The translations under genes and the position numbers were made by a program. From positions 56,152,609 through 56,216,608 of the forward strand of contig OW121854.1 in assembly GCA_933228895.1 (NCBI GenBank): 64,000 nucleotides of DNA. The letters run 5' to 3'. Under the pieces are notes generated by a model. It saw nothing but the letters and a program-made list of their open reading frames with translations. It made no database searches and was not told where the DNA came from. Of the stretch, positions 22,925 through 34,930 are shown piece by piece; the first letter of the stretch is position 1, and every line of letters starts with the position of its first letter. Source of the stretch: Platycnemis pennipes (taxonomy: Eukaryota; Arthropoda; Insecta; Odonata; Platycnemididae).

Positions 22925-23345
22925 GTAGAAAGTTTCAACATCATATCATCATAGATCACCAATCCTTAGATTGGTTGGACGCAGCTCTCAACTCTAGCCT
23001 CCTATAAATAAACCTCTTCATACTTATTCACAGGGAAAGTAAAAATTTGTACTTCCTCACAAACGTTATACACTGGCACAACCGTTTTCATCCGCTAGGA
23101 CATCATCAGGTACATGTATTTGATGATGCCCTAGCTACCTTGTGAATATGTTGAACTTCCACAAAATTACGCCTGAAACATTTAATTTTATTCTCTTTAT
23201 ACTTATATAACTCATCTCAATAACATCCTACACTGCTTGCTCCATGTATCTCATACGAGATTTCCTTCGCCATTCTGCTCATTTACTTGTCCCTCAACGA
23301 TGTCTTCACAAGTCCGATAATTCCTTATTCATTGGCAAAAATAGG
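22925..23345 (-). pseudogene. LINE family A 3' end, split by a Penelope-type insertion
   Basis: The left part (22950-23027) carries the family tail ending CCAATCCT...GATTGG; the right part (23195-23345) matches the coding tail read on the minus strand (EGRPRMRY..EQ-like, ending at GKVNG). Between them, 23028-23194 is foreign and flanked by CTTCATACTTAT (23016-23027) and CTTTATACTTAT (23195-23206), which look like an 11-of-12 target duplication. Confidence 0.6.
23028..23194 (-). mobile_element. Short Penelope-type insertion with hammerhead-like core in inverted copies
   Basis: Minus strand holds CTGATGA (23109-23103), stem GTCC/GGAT around TAGC, and GAAA (23089-23086). Flanking ATGTAC and GTGTAT could form helix I with two wobble pairs. 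A second, mutated copy (TTGATGATGCCCTAGC) runs on the plus strand from 23120, so the two are head to head around 23114. No coding sequence; a tail-only snap-back copy. Confidence 0.5.
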
Positions 23346-25365
23346 ATATAATTTACTTCTAAAGCATATATTATCCGGGTGATATTAAAATTAAAAGTCC
23401 TTAGGTGATATTAAAAACTATCTCAGGCTAAACCTGCCTTAAATAAGTAATTTTCTCGTAATATACAACCTTAAATTAATTCTCATGGAAGCTAAAAGCG
23501 TGATGTGTCATTCTTAATAGTCATCGAAGCATTTTATCAACTCAAAACGTTCTGCTTTAATTGTTTTATTCGGCTATTTAATGCAATGATACTTAATTGA
23601 CTGCCGGCATTATCTACCTTACGACAAATATGTGAGCAGGGTATCATCAACAGCAAAACTATTTCATGGTTAATTATGTGTTAGAGTAATTATACCGAAT
23701 TGGGATATATCCCCCATAGTTAACAGATATTTTAAAATACAGTGAAACCCATATTTAAGGTTTGTAACTTAAATTAAACCTGGTTAATATGAGGGAAGGG
23801 TATTGAAAGCAAAATTGTAACTTTTGCAGCCTATCCCTTTTTTCATTAACACGCGTTACTGGAAACCAATTTGGACGGTTTCTCTCGATTATAGAGGTTA
23901 TTTTTATTTTAACTTATCCCCCGATCAGTTATCTTATTTCCGGAATCAGGAATAAATCATGAGGTTTATCAGGTAATTGGATTCGATAAAGGTCAACTAC
24001 ATTTTTAATACGTTCTCTGTTTATTAACGAATCATTCCCAATGATTATTACTTCATTCCGCCATAGTGAAATTTAAATGTATCAAAACATAACGGAGAAA
24101 ATAAGACTCGTAGTTCGATTGTTGCCTTTGTAAGGTACTTTTGTCACGTCAATTTAATTTCGAACTAAACGAATGAACGCTTTGGTAAACAGAGAATGCT
24201 GTATCGTCTGGGCAAATATTAATCGAGAATTAGTAATGAGATTTCGAGCAACGTATGGATGGAATGAAAATAAGAGAAAAATATTCGAACTGCTAGAAAT
24301 CGAAATTAAGGAAAAATATCGAAAAATATATTCAGCGTTCACAAGTTTCGCCTCCAATTTATTCCATTTTATAAATATTTTATTTCTCAGCATGCATTAC
24401 AAATAGTTTAGAGGAGGAGCTGGTAGGCGAAACACAAATATTAGTAGTAACAGGTACTCCATTTAAACAAAAACCCTTTCAGCACTGCGTGATGCTGAAT
24501 AACAATTATACTAAACTATTTATTAATAGATACATTTGCAGTTGCTCGATTAATTTAATTTTTCCAAGTCTGGTGCTACCTAAACTACCTAAAATTCAGA
24601 TTCCTTATTCTTCCTTCTTCAATGGAAATTCCACCTTTTAGCATGACAAAAAGCATCACTATGATATAATTTCTAAGAGCATGATTCGTATCAGACTTCA
24701 CTCAAATTTGATCTTAAGTGACAGTTCTACACACTCTGTTTTTAATTACTCGCCTTGATTTATGAGCAGTGTTCTATTCTATTGATATGAGGTACAGTGG
24801 CTAATTATCTCCCGGATAAATCACTATTACGAGGAGGAATTAATCACGTGTCGTACATGCATGCCGATCAAACGGCAGTTTTTCCTTATTGACCCAATTA
24901 CCCCTTGGGATTAGCGCGGGTGCACTGAGTGATAACGTGCTGATGGAAATCGTCTGATATACCGGATATGAGCAAATACTGGGGCTATCTAAAATAATGT
25001 GAAAGACACGAGACGTGGTAACGGTCTAAAATCCACCGGCTTGCCTTATTGCAAGATTTCTGATTATCTTTTGCCGATATTGCTTGCACCCGTTTCATGA
25101 TTGGAGACATATAATACTGTAAACATCAACCGATGCTCAACTCACCCTAAAGGTGTGAATATCGAGATTTATTGTAATGACTCTTATCAGAAACGGGACC
25201 GCTGTTCTGTTACTGTCTCATTTAACTCAAAACTTAGAATCCAACATAACAAGTGAAAGCGAAGAGTAACGAGATGATTTTTAGTCGTAGGTTGAAACGG
25301 CGAATACAAATGGAGTTTCCTCGGATTCCAAGTCCAGTGGGGGTGTACTGAGGATGATTAACCAC
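23346..25365. other. Intergenic sequence, nothing recognised
   Basis: Two overlapping 77-79 codon frames at 24154-24406 on opposite strands lack family features. No repeats identified. Confidence 0.45.
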
Positions 25366-25368
25366 TGT

Positions 25369-25493
25369 GGGGGTGTGGATAGATACCTACGTTTCGAAGG
25401 CGTAGTCCGCCATCGTCTGTCATCGCTCGAACAACTCACCCTAAAGGCGACGGCAGACTACGCTTCCGAAACGTCGGTGCTTATCAACACCTT
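25369..25493. repeat. Inverted repeat of Penelope-type tails
   Basis: Arms of about 40 bases (25369-25411 and 25452-25493) face each other; each contains a form of CGAAACGTCGG/CGAAACGTAGG, the 3' half of the hammerhead-like motif. The CTGANGA half is decayed (CTAAAGG on the plus arm). Confidence 0.55.
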
Positions 25494-25849
25494 CACCTGG
25501 ATGGAAAACCGAGGAAATTTCTTCATAATGTGATGATAGTTTTTAATGGTTCCATAGATGAATTGCAAGGAGATCACTGGAGTTTGATCACATGGAAGAG
25601 GTTGGGTTGCAATATATAACCTTAGTTCATTCCTAAGGTAAACACGATAGAATTGCCTCAATAAACTTTGAACTGTGACATTTGGGTTGCCAATATTAGC
25701 GTTAAAACCTTGACAATAAAGAGAGTACCTAAATTTGAAAATAGATATAAATTAACCACTTAGTCTAGTGAGTTTAGATTATAAAGTTTTCGTCATACCT
25801 GTCGAAAGGAAAATGGATGTGATAAAACTTAGGCATTCGTGATGAGATC

Positions 25850-26060
25850 AAGTGGGTATGGTTGTTGTATGTACACTGGCTTTCCATCCTGAGGACCCGA
25901 GTTCGAATCCAGGAAGTGGTAGACATTTTTCATTGGCACACTGATTCCTAATCGAGAACAGCGTGGAGAGCACTTCGAGTTAAATGCTTCGTCCGCAACA
26001 AGGTTCGTAAAACAGTCACCCCCTTTGTACCTTTCATTAAGAGCAAACTAATGCGGACGA
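25850..26060 (+). repeat. tRNA-derived SINE, family S1, copy 1
   Basis: B-box GAGTTCGAATCC at about 25909, followed by a shared body: AAGTGGTAGACATTTTTC, then GGAGAGCACTTCGAGTTAAA, and CATTAAGAGCA at the end. Matches 40610-40815 and 53385-53577 in the same order and spacing. Confidence 0.7.
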
Positions 26061-27225
26061 CGGGTTTCTTTCAACCATTGTTCGCTGAATATTTCTTACA
26101 CTTCTCCAAGTACCCTCCTGTCCTTAGTGCATCAAATGACCTTATTTGTGGTCGCCAGGCTCTGACTTTTCCCATTCATCCATTCCCAAATCTTCTGGGT
26201 AAAAATACACCTGAATATCCTTGAAAAAATTCCTTCGCCAGTGTCGATACGGAAGTTGTGCCTTCTTTTCCATCAGCTACTAGCGAGGCATAGCCATTTA
26301 GCTATAGTTGATTATACAACGCACTCTTCTCCGCTTTCACCCTATTTTCTCCGATTTAAAAATTCGCTTTGGAAAATGTGGCTTTGACTCTCATCCCGCT
26401 ACAACTTAAATTCGCTTTCTATCTTGGATAAAAGAAGTAATACATATAACCTGATTGAGAGGTACCAGATGAATTTGGCGAGAAATGAAGAGGATGAGAA
26501 AATCTGTCGAATATCGAAATATCTGTCGAGTGATAGGCGTACGAATGCAGCGTAGTAACCACCAGCACACTGATCGACCAAGTCAGAGGAAGAGATAACT
26601 GCGGAACGGAAAGGTACGTGGAAGTTAATTATTCATATGCATTTAAGTTAACATTGGAGGCGTATTGGAGCCACAGGAGTGTATTAGTGCTGACGGTGCT
26701 GACGATACAATCGGTCCACATTGCCCTCGGGTGCATATTTTTACACTTTCCCTCGTGAGCAGATTTTTCCATTGACAGTATCAACTTGACTATAGAAAGA
26801 ATAACCTGAAATAGATAAATAGATGCGCATCAATAAGATTTAAGATTAATCACCAGAAAACACTTGGTTTTACGAGGATCTGGTTAGAATGTTTTCTCAA
26901 ATGCTACAAATTGAGCCTTTAACCAAATAAAAGGAATAAAATATTGTAAAATATCATATTGCGTTGTAAAATGACGCAGACACGTGAAATATCTTCCCCT
27001 TACTAGCCCATAAAAATTATTCTTAAACTCATTTCTAGGTGATTTCCACTTTGATTCCATGATACTTCGACCCCGAAATAACTCATGAATAACTTTCAAG
27101 GACAAAAATTCAGGGGCCGAAAATACGCGATTCAAAATCAGATACACCCATTTATGCACTTGATTTTGAATTACCCATTGTATACCTGATTTGAGAATAT
27201 CAAAGTACTCCGGCATGGGAATAAT
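26061..27225. other. Intergenic sequence, nothing recognised
   Basis: A 125-codon minus-strand frame (26884-27261) partly covers the LINE tail that follows and has no recognisable domain. Confidence 0.4.
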
Positions 27226-27227
27226 AG

Positions 27228-27368
27228 AAAAGGCTGGTCTCGTATGAGATATATGGAGCAAGTTGTGAAGGATGTAAAAGAGAGAAGCTACGTCAATATG
27301 AAGAGGTTGGCCGATAGAAGAATCGAGTTCAGGGCTTCGTCAAACCAATCCTAGGATTGTTGACTAAT
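27228..27368 (+). pseudogene. LINE family A 3' end
   Basis: Reads KAGLVxDIWSKL/ RMRYMEQVVKDVKE-like residues, then NMKRLADRRIE, and ends with the family tail CCAATCCTAGGATTGTTGAC. Only about 140 bases; extreme 5' truncation. Confidence 0.75.
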
Positions 27369-27534
27369 GACGATGATGGTGTATCCATTGCCTTTTGTCT
27401 CCGGGAAAGTAAAATGCATCAGAGTTATCTCCATTTTTAATGGAAAGAGCTGCACTATGTGGGGCCAGCATTTGGCCCCAGTCTTGCATGGTTATTAGTG
27501 GGAGGCGACCGGCATCAAAGGTCGTTTGCATCAT

Positions 27535-27720
27535 GCCAGTGGGTGGTGTGGTGTAGTGAGTAATATTTCAGGGATTGGAGGACGGGTGGAGAGGAATCCG
27601 GCCTCTCCAATAGCCTTCTCTTAAGGATAGGCTTAAAGGGGTCCACGGATTAACGTCCCATCCGACGGACGTAGTACTGCATTTTTACTGCTTTCCGTAA
27701 GGCACTTTAGGCTGTATAGC
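27535..27720 (+). repeat. Possible SINE-related sequence
   Basis: GTGGTGTGGTGTAGTGAG at the head and AACGTCCCATCCGACGGACG near the end resemble parts of the S1 family (which has GGGACGTTAAGC). The B-box is not clear. Confidence 0.3.
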
Positions 27721-28180
27721 CATGAAAAATCGCTGCCACTACCGGAATTCAAAAGCGGATATTTGGAGTCCGTGGCCATTATCTACTCTAGCCGCCACAC
27801 AGCGATCCAATTTCGTCGAAATATCCATTTATTGTTTGAACTTTTACTTAACATAATGTTTTAGGCATCCATTAACATGCTTTACTCCAAGGTTAATTTA
27901 ATTAACTAGGGATATCAAAGCGGCTGGAGGAAAGAAGTTACATACTATAATGAGGACATAGACGAGGAAAGAGGAAAGCGAGCTTATAGTCGGGAAAGCT
28001 ATTTCGAAGGTTGATAAGCAGTGAAGGAGGTTAGCGAGAAATGCGGGGGACAAGAGTTTGAAGAGTATTTTAGAATGAATGCGTCTACATTTAGATCATA
28101 CCTTGAAAGTCATCGCAAGGGTATGTGGAAGGGGGTAGCCATCACAGGGCTTAAATAAAAATCTTGAAGTCAAATCCTAT
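27721..28180. other. Intergenic sequence, nothing recognised
   Basis: No gene or repeat identified. Confidence 0.4.
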
Positions 28181-28181
28181 A

Positions 28182-28245
28182 GTACATCTACATAATACCC
28201 TGCAAGCCACCATAAAGGTGTGTGGCAGGGGACAGTTAGACAGGG
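28182..28245 (+). repeat. Dispersed hairpin repeat, copy 3 (best preserved)
   Basis: CATCTACATAATACCCTGC, then AGCCACCATAAAGGTG and TGTGGCAGGG: the arms CCCTGC..GCCACC and GGTGTGTGGCAGGG form a hairpin around ATAAA. Confidence 0.65.
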
Positions 28246-28539
28246 GGTAGTAGTTACAAGTATACAAATGGAAACGCAAATGAAAAGGGTAGGAGATTAA
28301 AAAATGGTATAGTTTAACTTTAACTGCTGTAATCAACTGTATTTTGCAAGAGCTTCCTCTACCCACCTTTGACTAACATTTCATTTATTTTTCCAATGAA
28401 TTTAGTCAATAATAACGATAATTATATGTGGTTGGTAGTATTTTTGGCACCAAAATGTGGTAATACAGGAAGGAAAATAAACTTAGACAGTTAGCTTTAT
28501 AGCTGTGAGCGTGGAGACAGATCAAGTATGTAAGGTAAA

Positions 28540-28740
28540 AATTAGACAAATGAGAAAGTCTTGGGAAGGGAAGTATGGGAGTAAAAGTGATCGATCGAAA
28601 GAAATAGGAAAATGGAGAAGAGGGAGTGGATGAAATAGGATAGGTAATAAGGGGCTTGGGATTTTGAAGGACAAGATAGAGGGAAGAATGTTTGAAAAAC
28701 TGCGTATATGGAGGTGAATAAGTATTGTTTTGATTAAAAA
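28540..28740 (+). pseudogene. Possible LINE family D fragment
   Basis: Degenerate coding traces SEWMK, GKNV.K and a layout that follows 59690-59800 (ESEWMNRVK, GRKFGKRRREG). Many stops. Weak evidence on its own. Confidence 0.35.
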
Positions 28741-28796
28741 ATAAGCCAAAGGAACAATCGGGAACTTAAGGGGGTAATCATGTGACAGGTTTGGTA

Positions 28797-28906
28797 ATGG
28801 GAACAATTTTTATTTCTATCTAAACATACCTAGACCTAATACTAATGATAATATCACATCAATACCTACTAATACGATTCGGTATTATTTGTGTGCGTAG
28901 AAAACT
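28797..28906 (+). repeat. 110-bp direct repeat, copy 1
   Basis: Nearly identical to 29816-29926, about 1 kb away: same GGGAACAATTTTTATTTC start and GTGCGTAGAAAACTA end with only a handful of differences. Confidence 0.85.
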
Positions 28907-29754
28907 ACATCCCTGCCAGTATCGAAATATGAGTTTATGAATCGTTGATCTGGTAATATCAGCTAAAGCGGGATTTAGTGATTACTGAATCACAGCCACC
29001 CGAGTATTGAAAGGTCAACAGAATCGATTCCCGGCATTAAAATACCATTTTGGCAAATCCTTTAGGAAAGGCTAATAAATTAGAATGCACTCGCGTACTT
29101 TTGAACCAGATCGCGAATATTTAGAAGAAATCCGGTACCATGGCTTTTGTCACGTAAAATTTAATATTACTTTGAAGTCACCCGGATGTTCCCTCACTCC
29201 GACCCTTTGTATATGCTTATTTACAGTGAATGGCCGGATCCGGTCAATTTACTCCGTTTTAGGGAAATCTCTGAAATGGTTTGTTTCATGACTCACGGGC
29301 CTTGCGGCATCCCTTACTGCTTTGACTGAAACTTATATTTTCCAACGGAATTTGATATAGTTCTGCTCGGCGTTTGATATTTTTTGCAGATATCGGGCTA
29401 AATATCACCAAAGCCGTGGGGTCACCTGAAAAGTCCGATTATTAAAGCATCTTCTGAATAATCCATTATGCTCACATTTTTTAAAATTTATTCGTGACCA
29501 AAAGCGTAAATTATCTTGCATCGGATGTGAACCATTAATAAATGATGGATTCCATGAAATATTAATCCAGAATAAAATGTTTTCCGGTGATGAGCCAGCT
29601 CAAAAAAAGCTCATTTGGCGCCTCTGCACCAGATTCTAAATAAGCAGATATTTTCCCATTCTGTGCTTGTATTCAGTTGAGTGGATAATGCATGTTAAAA
29701 TATTCAGCCTAAAACACTTACTCATAGGTATGAAAGCTTGTCATTTTTTTCTAA

Positions 29755-29810
29755 ACGTCATCATCAACATCATCGGTCAACAATCCTAAGATTGATTTAG
29801 GATGAAAATT
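29755..29810 (-). pseudogene. LINE family A terminal tail scrap
   Basis: CATCATCGGTCAACAATCC then TAAGATTGATTTAGG: only the non-coding end of the family, joined directly to the 110-bp direct repeat. Confidence 0.55.
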
Positions 29811-29815
29811 TAGGA

Positions 29816-29926
29816 TGGGAACAATTTTTATTTCCATCTAAACATAACTAGACCTAATACTAATGATAATATCACATCAATAACTACTAATACGCTTCGG
29901 TAATATTTGTGTGCGTAGAAAACTAT
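29816..29926 (+). repeat. 110-bp direct repeat, copy 2
   Basis: Second copy of 28797-28906. It is followed by a shorter block, AGGAGTCACATTCATTGATC...ATATTAATGCG (29928-29966), which is itself repeated at 30659-30714. Confidence 0.85.
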
Positions 29927-30002
29927 AGGAGTCACATTCATTGATCAAATTTCTATATTAATGCGTCATCATCGGTCAACAATCCTAAGATTTGTTTAGC
30001 AA

Positions 30003-30070
30003 CATTATACCCTGCAAACCACCATAAAGGTGTATGGCAGGGGGTGAATTCTCACCAAACATGCACTGCA
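30003..30070 (+). repeat. Dispersed hairpin repeat, copy 4
   Basis: ACCCTGCAAACCACCATAAA, then GGTGTATGGCAGGGGGTGAA and AAACATGCACTG; matches copies 1-3. Confidence 0.6.
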
Positions 30071-30189
30071 TATCATGCTTAAAAATAGTATTAGTAATAA
30101 TATACTAGTCTGAAATTCACTGTTTAAAAAAGATGAAAATAGCAAAGCAGGCATGCAACAAAATGCCATTAGTTGGGCTAGCTTAAAGT

Positions 30190-30500
30190 CCTTATACCAA
30201 CATGCAACTACCTATGCTATTCATTGGTCCACTCGTATTGGATAAATTTACCGCTATTTGGTTAAGCGTAGCCCACCTTTCGTTTCTCATACCGGCTAGC
30301 CTCTTCATATTGTTATTATTCTTCCCTTTTACATCCTTAACTGCTTTTTCCATACATGTCATACAAGGCCTGCCATTTCCATTCTTCCCGTTCAATTTTT
30401 CCTCGACGATTGTCTTCATTAGGCCATCATGTCATAATTTGCGGCTGATTAATTTGTCTTGTCTTCTTTGCAAGTTTTCAGCACTTCTCTTTTCTGCATA
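30190..30500 (-). pseudogene. LINE family A 3' end
   Basis: Minus strand reads GLMKTIVEEKLNGKNGNGRP, then TCMEKAVKDVKGKNNNNMKR and LAGMRNERWATLNQ, the same tail as at 62097-62447 but with different local mutations. RT domain absent. Confidence 0.75.
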
Positions 30501-31485
30501 ATATGTTATATATAATGCATAATTTTTGGCGACCTTTTGTCTCCAAGTCACGTCATTTTCATAGTTTTCTGTGAGACTGCAAACAATTTAGAGTATCTCC
30601 ACTACGGAAGGGCATGATTTTGCTTCTCTGTACAGTGATACCTCGCCTTTTTTTCTTAGGAGTCACATTCATTGATCAGCATAAAATTTCCTGTAGGTTT
30701 CTATATTAATGCGTTCAATTTGTTCTGACAGCTTCCAACGTTTTAAAGTTACATTTTATAAAGTAGCGAAGAGCACACGGATGACAAGCACCTACCAAAA
30801 GTTGAAATGAACAGACCCATTAAAATGAAGGAGAGCTGAAAGTATACTAAACGATATTTGCACTGTTATACTGAAAATGTATTGTAAACGTGATTCTTTT
30901 GTCCTGAAAATATGTACAAATCGTCTTTACTCTTCTTCTACCAAAATTTCAAAAGTTAAATCGTAATAATCAAAGAATATTCCCGATCTTTTCCGCGTAA
31001 GCTAGTGTTTAAAATGACCGATCAGCTAGCTGTTCTGTTTTCAGATCAAATCTGGTATAGAGAGAACTAGACACTGTCTTCGCTGTCACAGAAAAACTGT
31101 CCAGGAAAGCCAACTTAAGCGGTGGAAATTCGAAAAATACATAGATTATTATACAAGCATTTTGCAGAAATCTATAAGCAAACATCAAATCATGATGTTG
31201 GCACGCACATTGTCGGTCGAATCCATATTCGTTAAATGAGTCCGAAAATGAGCGAAAAATATCAGTTGAACGAAAAAGTCGTTAGTGAAGGTATCTCGGC
31301 AATTTCATAAATTTGCGCGGCTATTACAAATAATAATGCTGAGAGCTCTACGGAAAGGTCAGTGCGGGCACCCTGTGAGAATCAAAACGATGAAGTTCGG
31401 TAATTTCACGAGTGCATAAAATTTACATCCAATCGGAAAAAAATCCGATTAGTTTTTTTTAAAATCTCCAATTCGAATTCAATTC
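30501..31485. other. Intergenic sequence, nothing recognised
   Basis: Only the short repeat block 30659-30714 (see 29816) was recognised. Confidence 0.4.
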
Positions 31486-31489
31486 CGTA

Positions 31490-31930
31490 CAGGAAATGCA
31501 AGGCACCAGAAATTCGTTCGCAAGGGGTTCCCGAACGCCTCTTTCAAGTCTGGTGAGCATGTGGAGAAGAAAATCCTTTGCTCGGCAGGGAGGGGGGGGG
31601 GGGTCCATCTGGGGATCTGGCGCCTGTTGCTGGGATTACCCTTGCGTCACCCCCGAGGGATCGTCTCTTCCTCCTTATCCCCGGAGCCAGACCCTTATTT
31701 CGTGCATGCTCAGGGGATTTCGGAAACCCAACGGGAGAGAATTTTTTACGACGCGGAGAACGGTGGCGATGGTCGCGAACCGCGCGGTTGCCCAAATGCG
31801 AGCAGACTGCAGCGATGAAAGGGATTAAGGATTGGTCCCAAAAATCGAAGAACGAATACAATATCGAACGTGATGTCAAATCATTACACTGAAACCTTTG
31901 AATGGTGATGTGGCAGTGGTCTCCCATGAC
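31490..31930. other. GC-rich, CpG-rich islet
   Basis: About 440 bases rise sharply in GC and CpG above the AT-rich surroundings, with open frames in several phases on both strands and an uninterrupted G12-13 run near 31592. This could be a promoter, a first exon of a gene lying mostly outside the window, or a repeat. No protein family was recognised in any frame. Confidence 0.35.
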
Positions 31931-32229
31931 GAGAGCGATGAAAACATATAGTCACATATTTTTGATTGCCTTCGTTATTTCTGACGCATTTAGTGATAAT
32001 GCTGTAGTCATGGTTGTACATAGCATTGAGACGTAGACTAGGTATAGCAGCCACCAAAAACTCAAAACAGTAGGGATTTGAGCTGCGGTGTTATAGAGGA
32101 ATATTGAAGATAAAATTGATCGATTGGGTGTTTAACGAAGTTCGTAGGAAGAGTGTGAGACAAGAGAAGCCTTTCATAAATCTGAAAGAAAATATAGGAG
32201 AACCCAATCCACCATACCATGGCCTGGAA

Positions 32230-32400
32230 ATGACGGACTAATGAAGGCCATCATTTCTAAAGGTATAGTGTGGATTTCTAAAGAAGTGATTGAGGGAAAA
32301 GCTTATGGGTAGATTGGTTAAGGAAAGCCTTTGTAAGTTATTGGGAGCAATTAGTAAAGGATGTGAAAAAGAAGAATAGTGATATATTATAAAGATTATT
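32230..32400 (+). pseudogene. LINE family B 3' fragment
   Basis: Plus strand contains GAAGTGATTGAGGGAAAAGC (EVIEGK) followed by GRL, the counterpart of VLKEVIEGLIMGR at 5380-5810. Degenerate. Confidence 0.45.
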
Positions 32401-32501
32401 TGTCAAAGAAATGGGAATCGTCAACCGACCAATCATAGAGGAGTCACTTCACCCGGCACCCTATATAACGACAGCCAAAACACGGCATAAAACTCTTCGA
32501 C

Positions 32502-32530
32502 CTGAAGACGCCTGATGGAATGCAGCCGGA
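32502..32530 (+). other. Decayed hammerhead-like box
   Basis: CTGAAGA (32502-32508) followed, after about 20 bases, by CCGGAAC instead of CCGAAAC. Consistent with a mutated Penelope-type tail; low confidence. Confidence 0.2.
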
Positions 32531-32609
32531 ACTGTTGTCCCATCAACGACGACGCGGTGAAACCAGGAAGATGCAGTTTTCATTTATTATAAAGATATTA
32601 GCTGATAAT

Positions 32610-32665
32610 AAACTCGAGGGTAGAGTTGTATGAAACCAATCCTAAGTTTGTTCACATCTGATAAT
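32610..32665 (+). pseudogene. LINE family A terminal tail scrap
   Basis: ATGAAACCAATCCTAAGTTT followed by GTTCACATCTGATAATGATG, the non-coding end of family A. Confidence 0.45.
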
Positions 32666-33549
32666 GATGAATATGAAGTGCTCTAGTTGGTGCCCATCTA
32701 ATTATCTTCATCTTCGCACAATGAGTTAAATTCATATAACGAAGCGGAACGTAATTTTAAGTCAATCTTAAAGATATACAGCATACAGAAAGCTTCTAAC
32801 CGAAAAAAAGTTCCCGATATTTTATATGAGATGCAAGCCTAGTAGATAGCCTTGGGCTTCTGAGCTGAGATTCCAGGTTCAAATACAGGAAAAATCCTTT
32901 GAACATATAATAATTATAGTAATATTTTATTTTACTCCACACTTCTTCAATACATCCAGTTTTAGATATTAAGTTTTTAATATTACATATAATATACCAT
33001 CAACTCCAGGAGATGTGCCATTTGGGAGAGATTTTCCGATCTATATTATTTCTTCTGTAACAATAGGTTCGACGAAGAGTGATTCAGCTCTACTTATACA
33101 CATGGATTCGCAACGCTTTTGAGTTTACGAACATCTTGTACAGATGTTGCTGGTTTAAATGCCCTGATAAAATATGAATTAAATTCATTTGTTATTATTA
33201 GATCGTCATCAATAATTTTATCATTAACATTAAACGACGATAATTTTATACCTTGTTCCATTTCCCCACCCATCTCCTTGAAAACTTGAGATTGTCCTTC
33301 AGACTTTCCGTATTACATTTGAAACTGATTCATTTAAAAGGTATTAATAGCTTCCGTAAAATTATTGCTCAATTTATTCCGACGTTTCCGGTACCTACTC
33401 ATTTCTCAGGATCCGGTTTATGGGATAACGTTTATTTTTATCAAGCAAGTACTTTTTCTTCCAATTTGCTTAAGTATCCTATCTGCCATCCCAATTTTTA
33501 ACTTTACGGGCTTGTTCTTTTCAATAATGCTTAGTATACTTACAATTAG

Positions 33550-33880
33550 ATAGATAGATAGAAGAATGATGAAGATAAAATGGATTGACCTAGTGACAAA
33601 TGAAGAAGTCCTAAGAAGAAAGGGAGAAAAGAGAAGTCTGCTGAAAACTATAAAAAGAAGACGGGACAACTTATAAGGCCACATCTTATGAAGACAATCG
33701 TCGAAGGAAAAGTGAACGGGAAGAATGGAAAAGGCAGGCCTCGTATGAGATACATAGAACAGGTCATAAAGGACGTGAAAGAGAGGTACTACGTTAATAC
33801 GAAGAGGTTGGCCGATAGAAGAATCAAGTGGAGGGCTGCGTCAAACCAATCCTAGGATTGTTGACCCTTGATAATGAGAT
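33550..33880 (+). pseudogene. LINE family A 3' end (about 330 bp)
   Basis: Plus strand reads MKIKWIDLVTNEEVLRRKGE, KRSLLKTIKRRRDNL, a stop, then MKTIVEGKVNGKNGKGRPRM, RYIEQVIKDVKE and LADRRIKWRAASNQS, and the tail CCTAGGATTGTTGACC. One in-frame stop and a small deletion around the GHIL block. Confidence 0.85.
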
Positions 33881-34070
33881 TTAGATAATTCTAGTTAATC
33901 TATAAGTTTTTGCATTCAATTCAAACACTTTAGAAGCATTACCCTCATTAAATACATCAGTCCGATCCGATTTTGTTACAAATGTTTTAAAATTTTCAAA
34001 ATTAATTCTATATTTATGGGAAAAATTATTTTTATCACCTAGCTTAGACAATCTACATCTAGACATACCT

Positions 34071-34128
34071 AAAATTATGATTTACAGTGATAGTTAATTA
34101 AAATTATGATTTACAGTGATAGTTAATG
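34071..34128. repeat. 29-bp tandem duplication (two copies)
   Basis: Unit AAAATTATGATTTACAGTGA plus TAGTTAATT occurs twice back to back with no more than one change. Confidence 0.85.
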
Positions 34129-34439
34129 TGGTCATCAAATGATCAAGTGCTCCTGCTGATATGCTACACATACATGCATATTAGCAACTCTAGCATATAT
34201 ATAATGCAAACAATTCAGCTAAACCCAGGATATGTTACTTTCTGGAAACTAGATCTTTAGGTGTAACTGCAGGTGACACAGGGAAAGGCAATGGCCCACT
34301 ACTTTATTTTGTGATTTCCACACGCCTTTGGGCATAGTATTTGGTGAGATTATCCCTTATCACCATAGAATCAACTTTAGGTTAAACATAGCCAATTGAT
34401 CAACTTTAAGATCTGGCAATGGAATGTTTGTCAATGTGA

Positions 34440-34930
34440 AGTTAGCGCATGTTTGAAAATGATCACCCCCCCCTGAAAAGCACCCTGGAGGATGTTCCTA
34501 TACTATGGACCGAGTATTCCGAGTGTAGATGTATTCCACGTCACTTGAGATCTTCTTTTGACCCACGACAGTTTCCGGTGGTGCGCCATCTAATTCCCCG
34601 CCTCACAACCCGATCCCATCACCGCACCTTGTCCCGCAGGCCGTCGCCTCGCTCCCCATCATCATTGGGGAATGATATTTACTCAGCGTCAATCGCATTC
34701 GCTTCCCTCACCTCTCCCCTTCGACCCACGCTCATCCCACTTCCCCTTACACCACCATCTAACCGCTACCTCAACGCTCGCGTGCCCCACGTTCCAATCT
34801 ACGAGATAACTCGTGGCGTTCTCCAACGTCGGATAAACGCTAACGGGACATGTTTCCATAGTTACTAAAACGTATTACGACTCAGGGAGGCTTTCGAGTT
34901 ATCTAATCGCCCCGTTTTCGTGAGCGGAAA
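34440..34930. other. GC-rich, CpG-rich islet with 139-codon open frame
   Basis: The plus frame 34449-34868 is proline, serine and arginine rich with no recognisable domain. Elevated GC and CpG set the block apart from its surroundings. Possible promoter or unknown exon. Confidence 0.3.
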
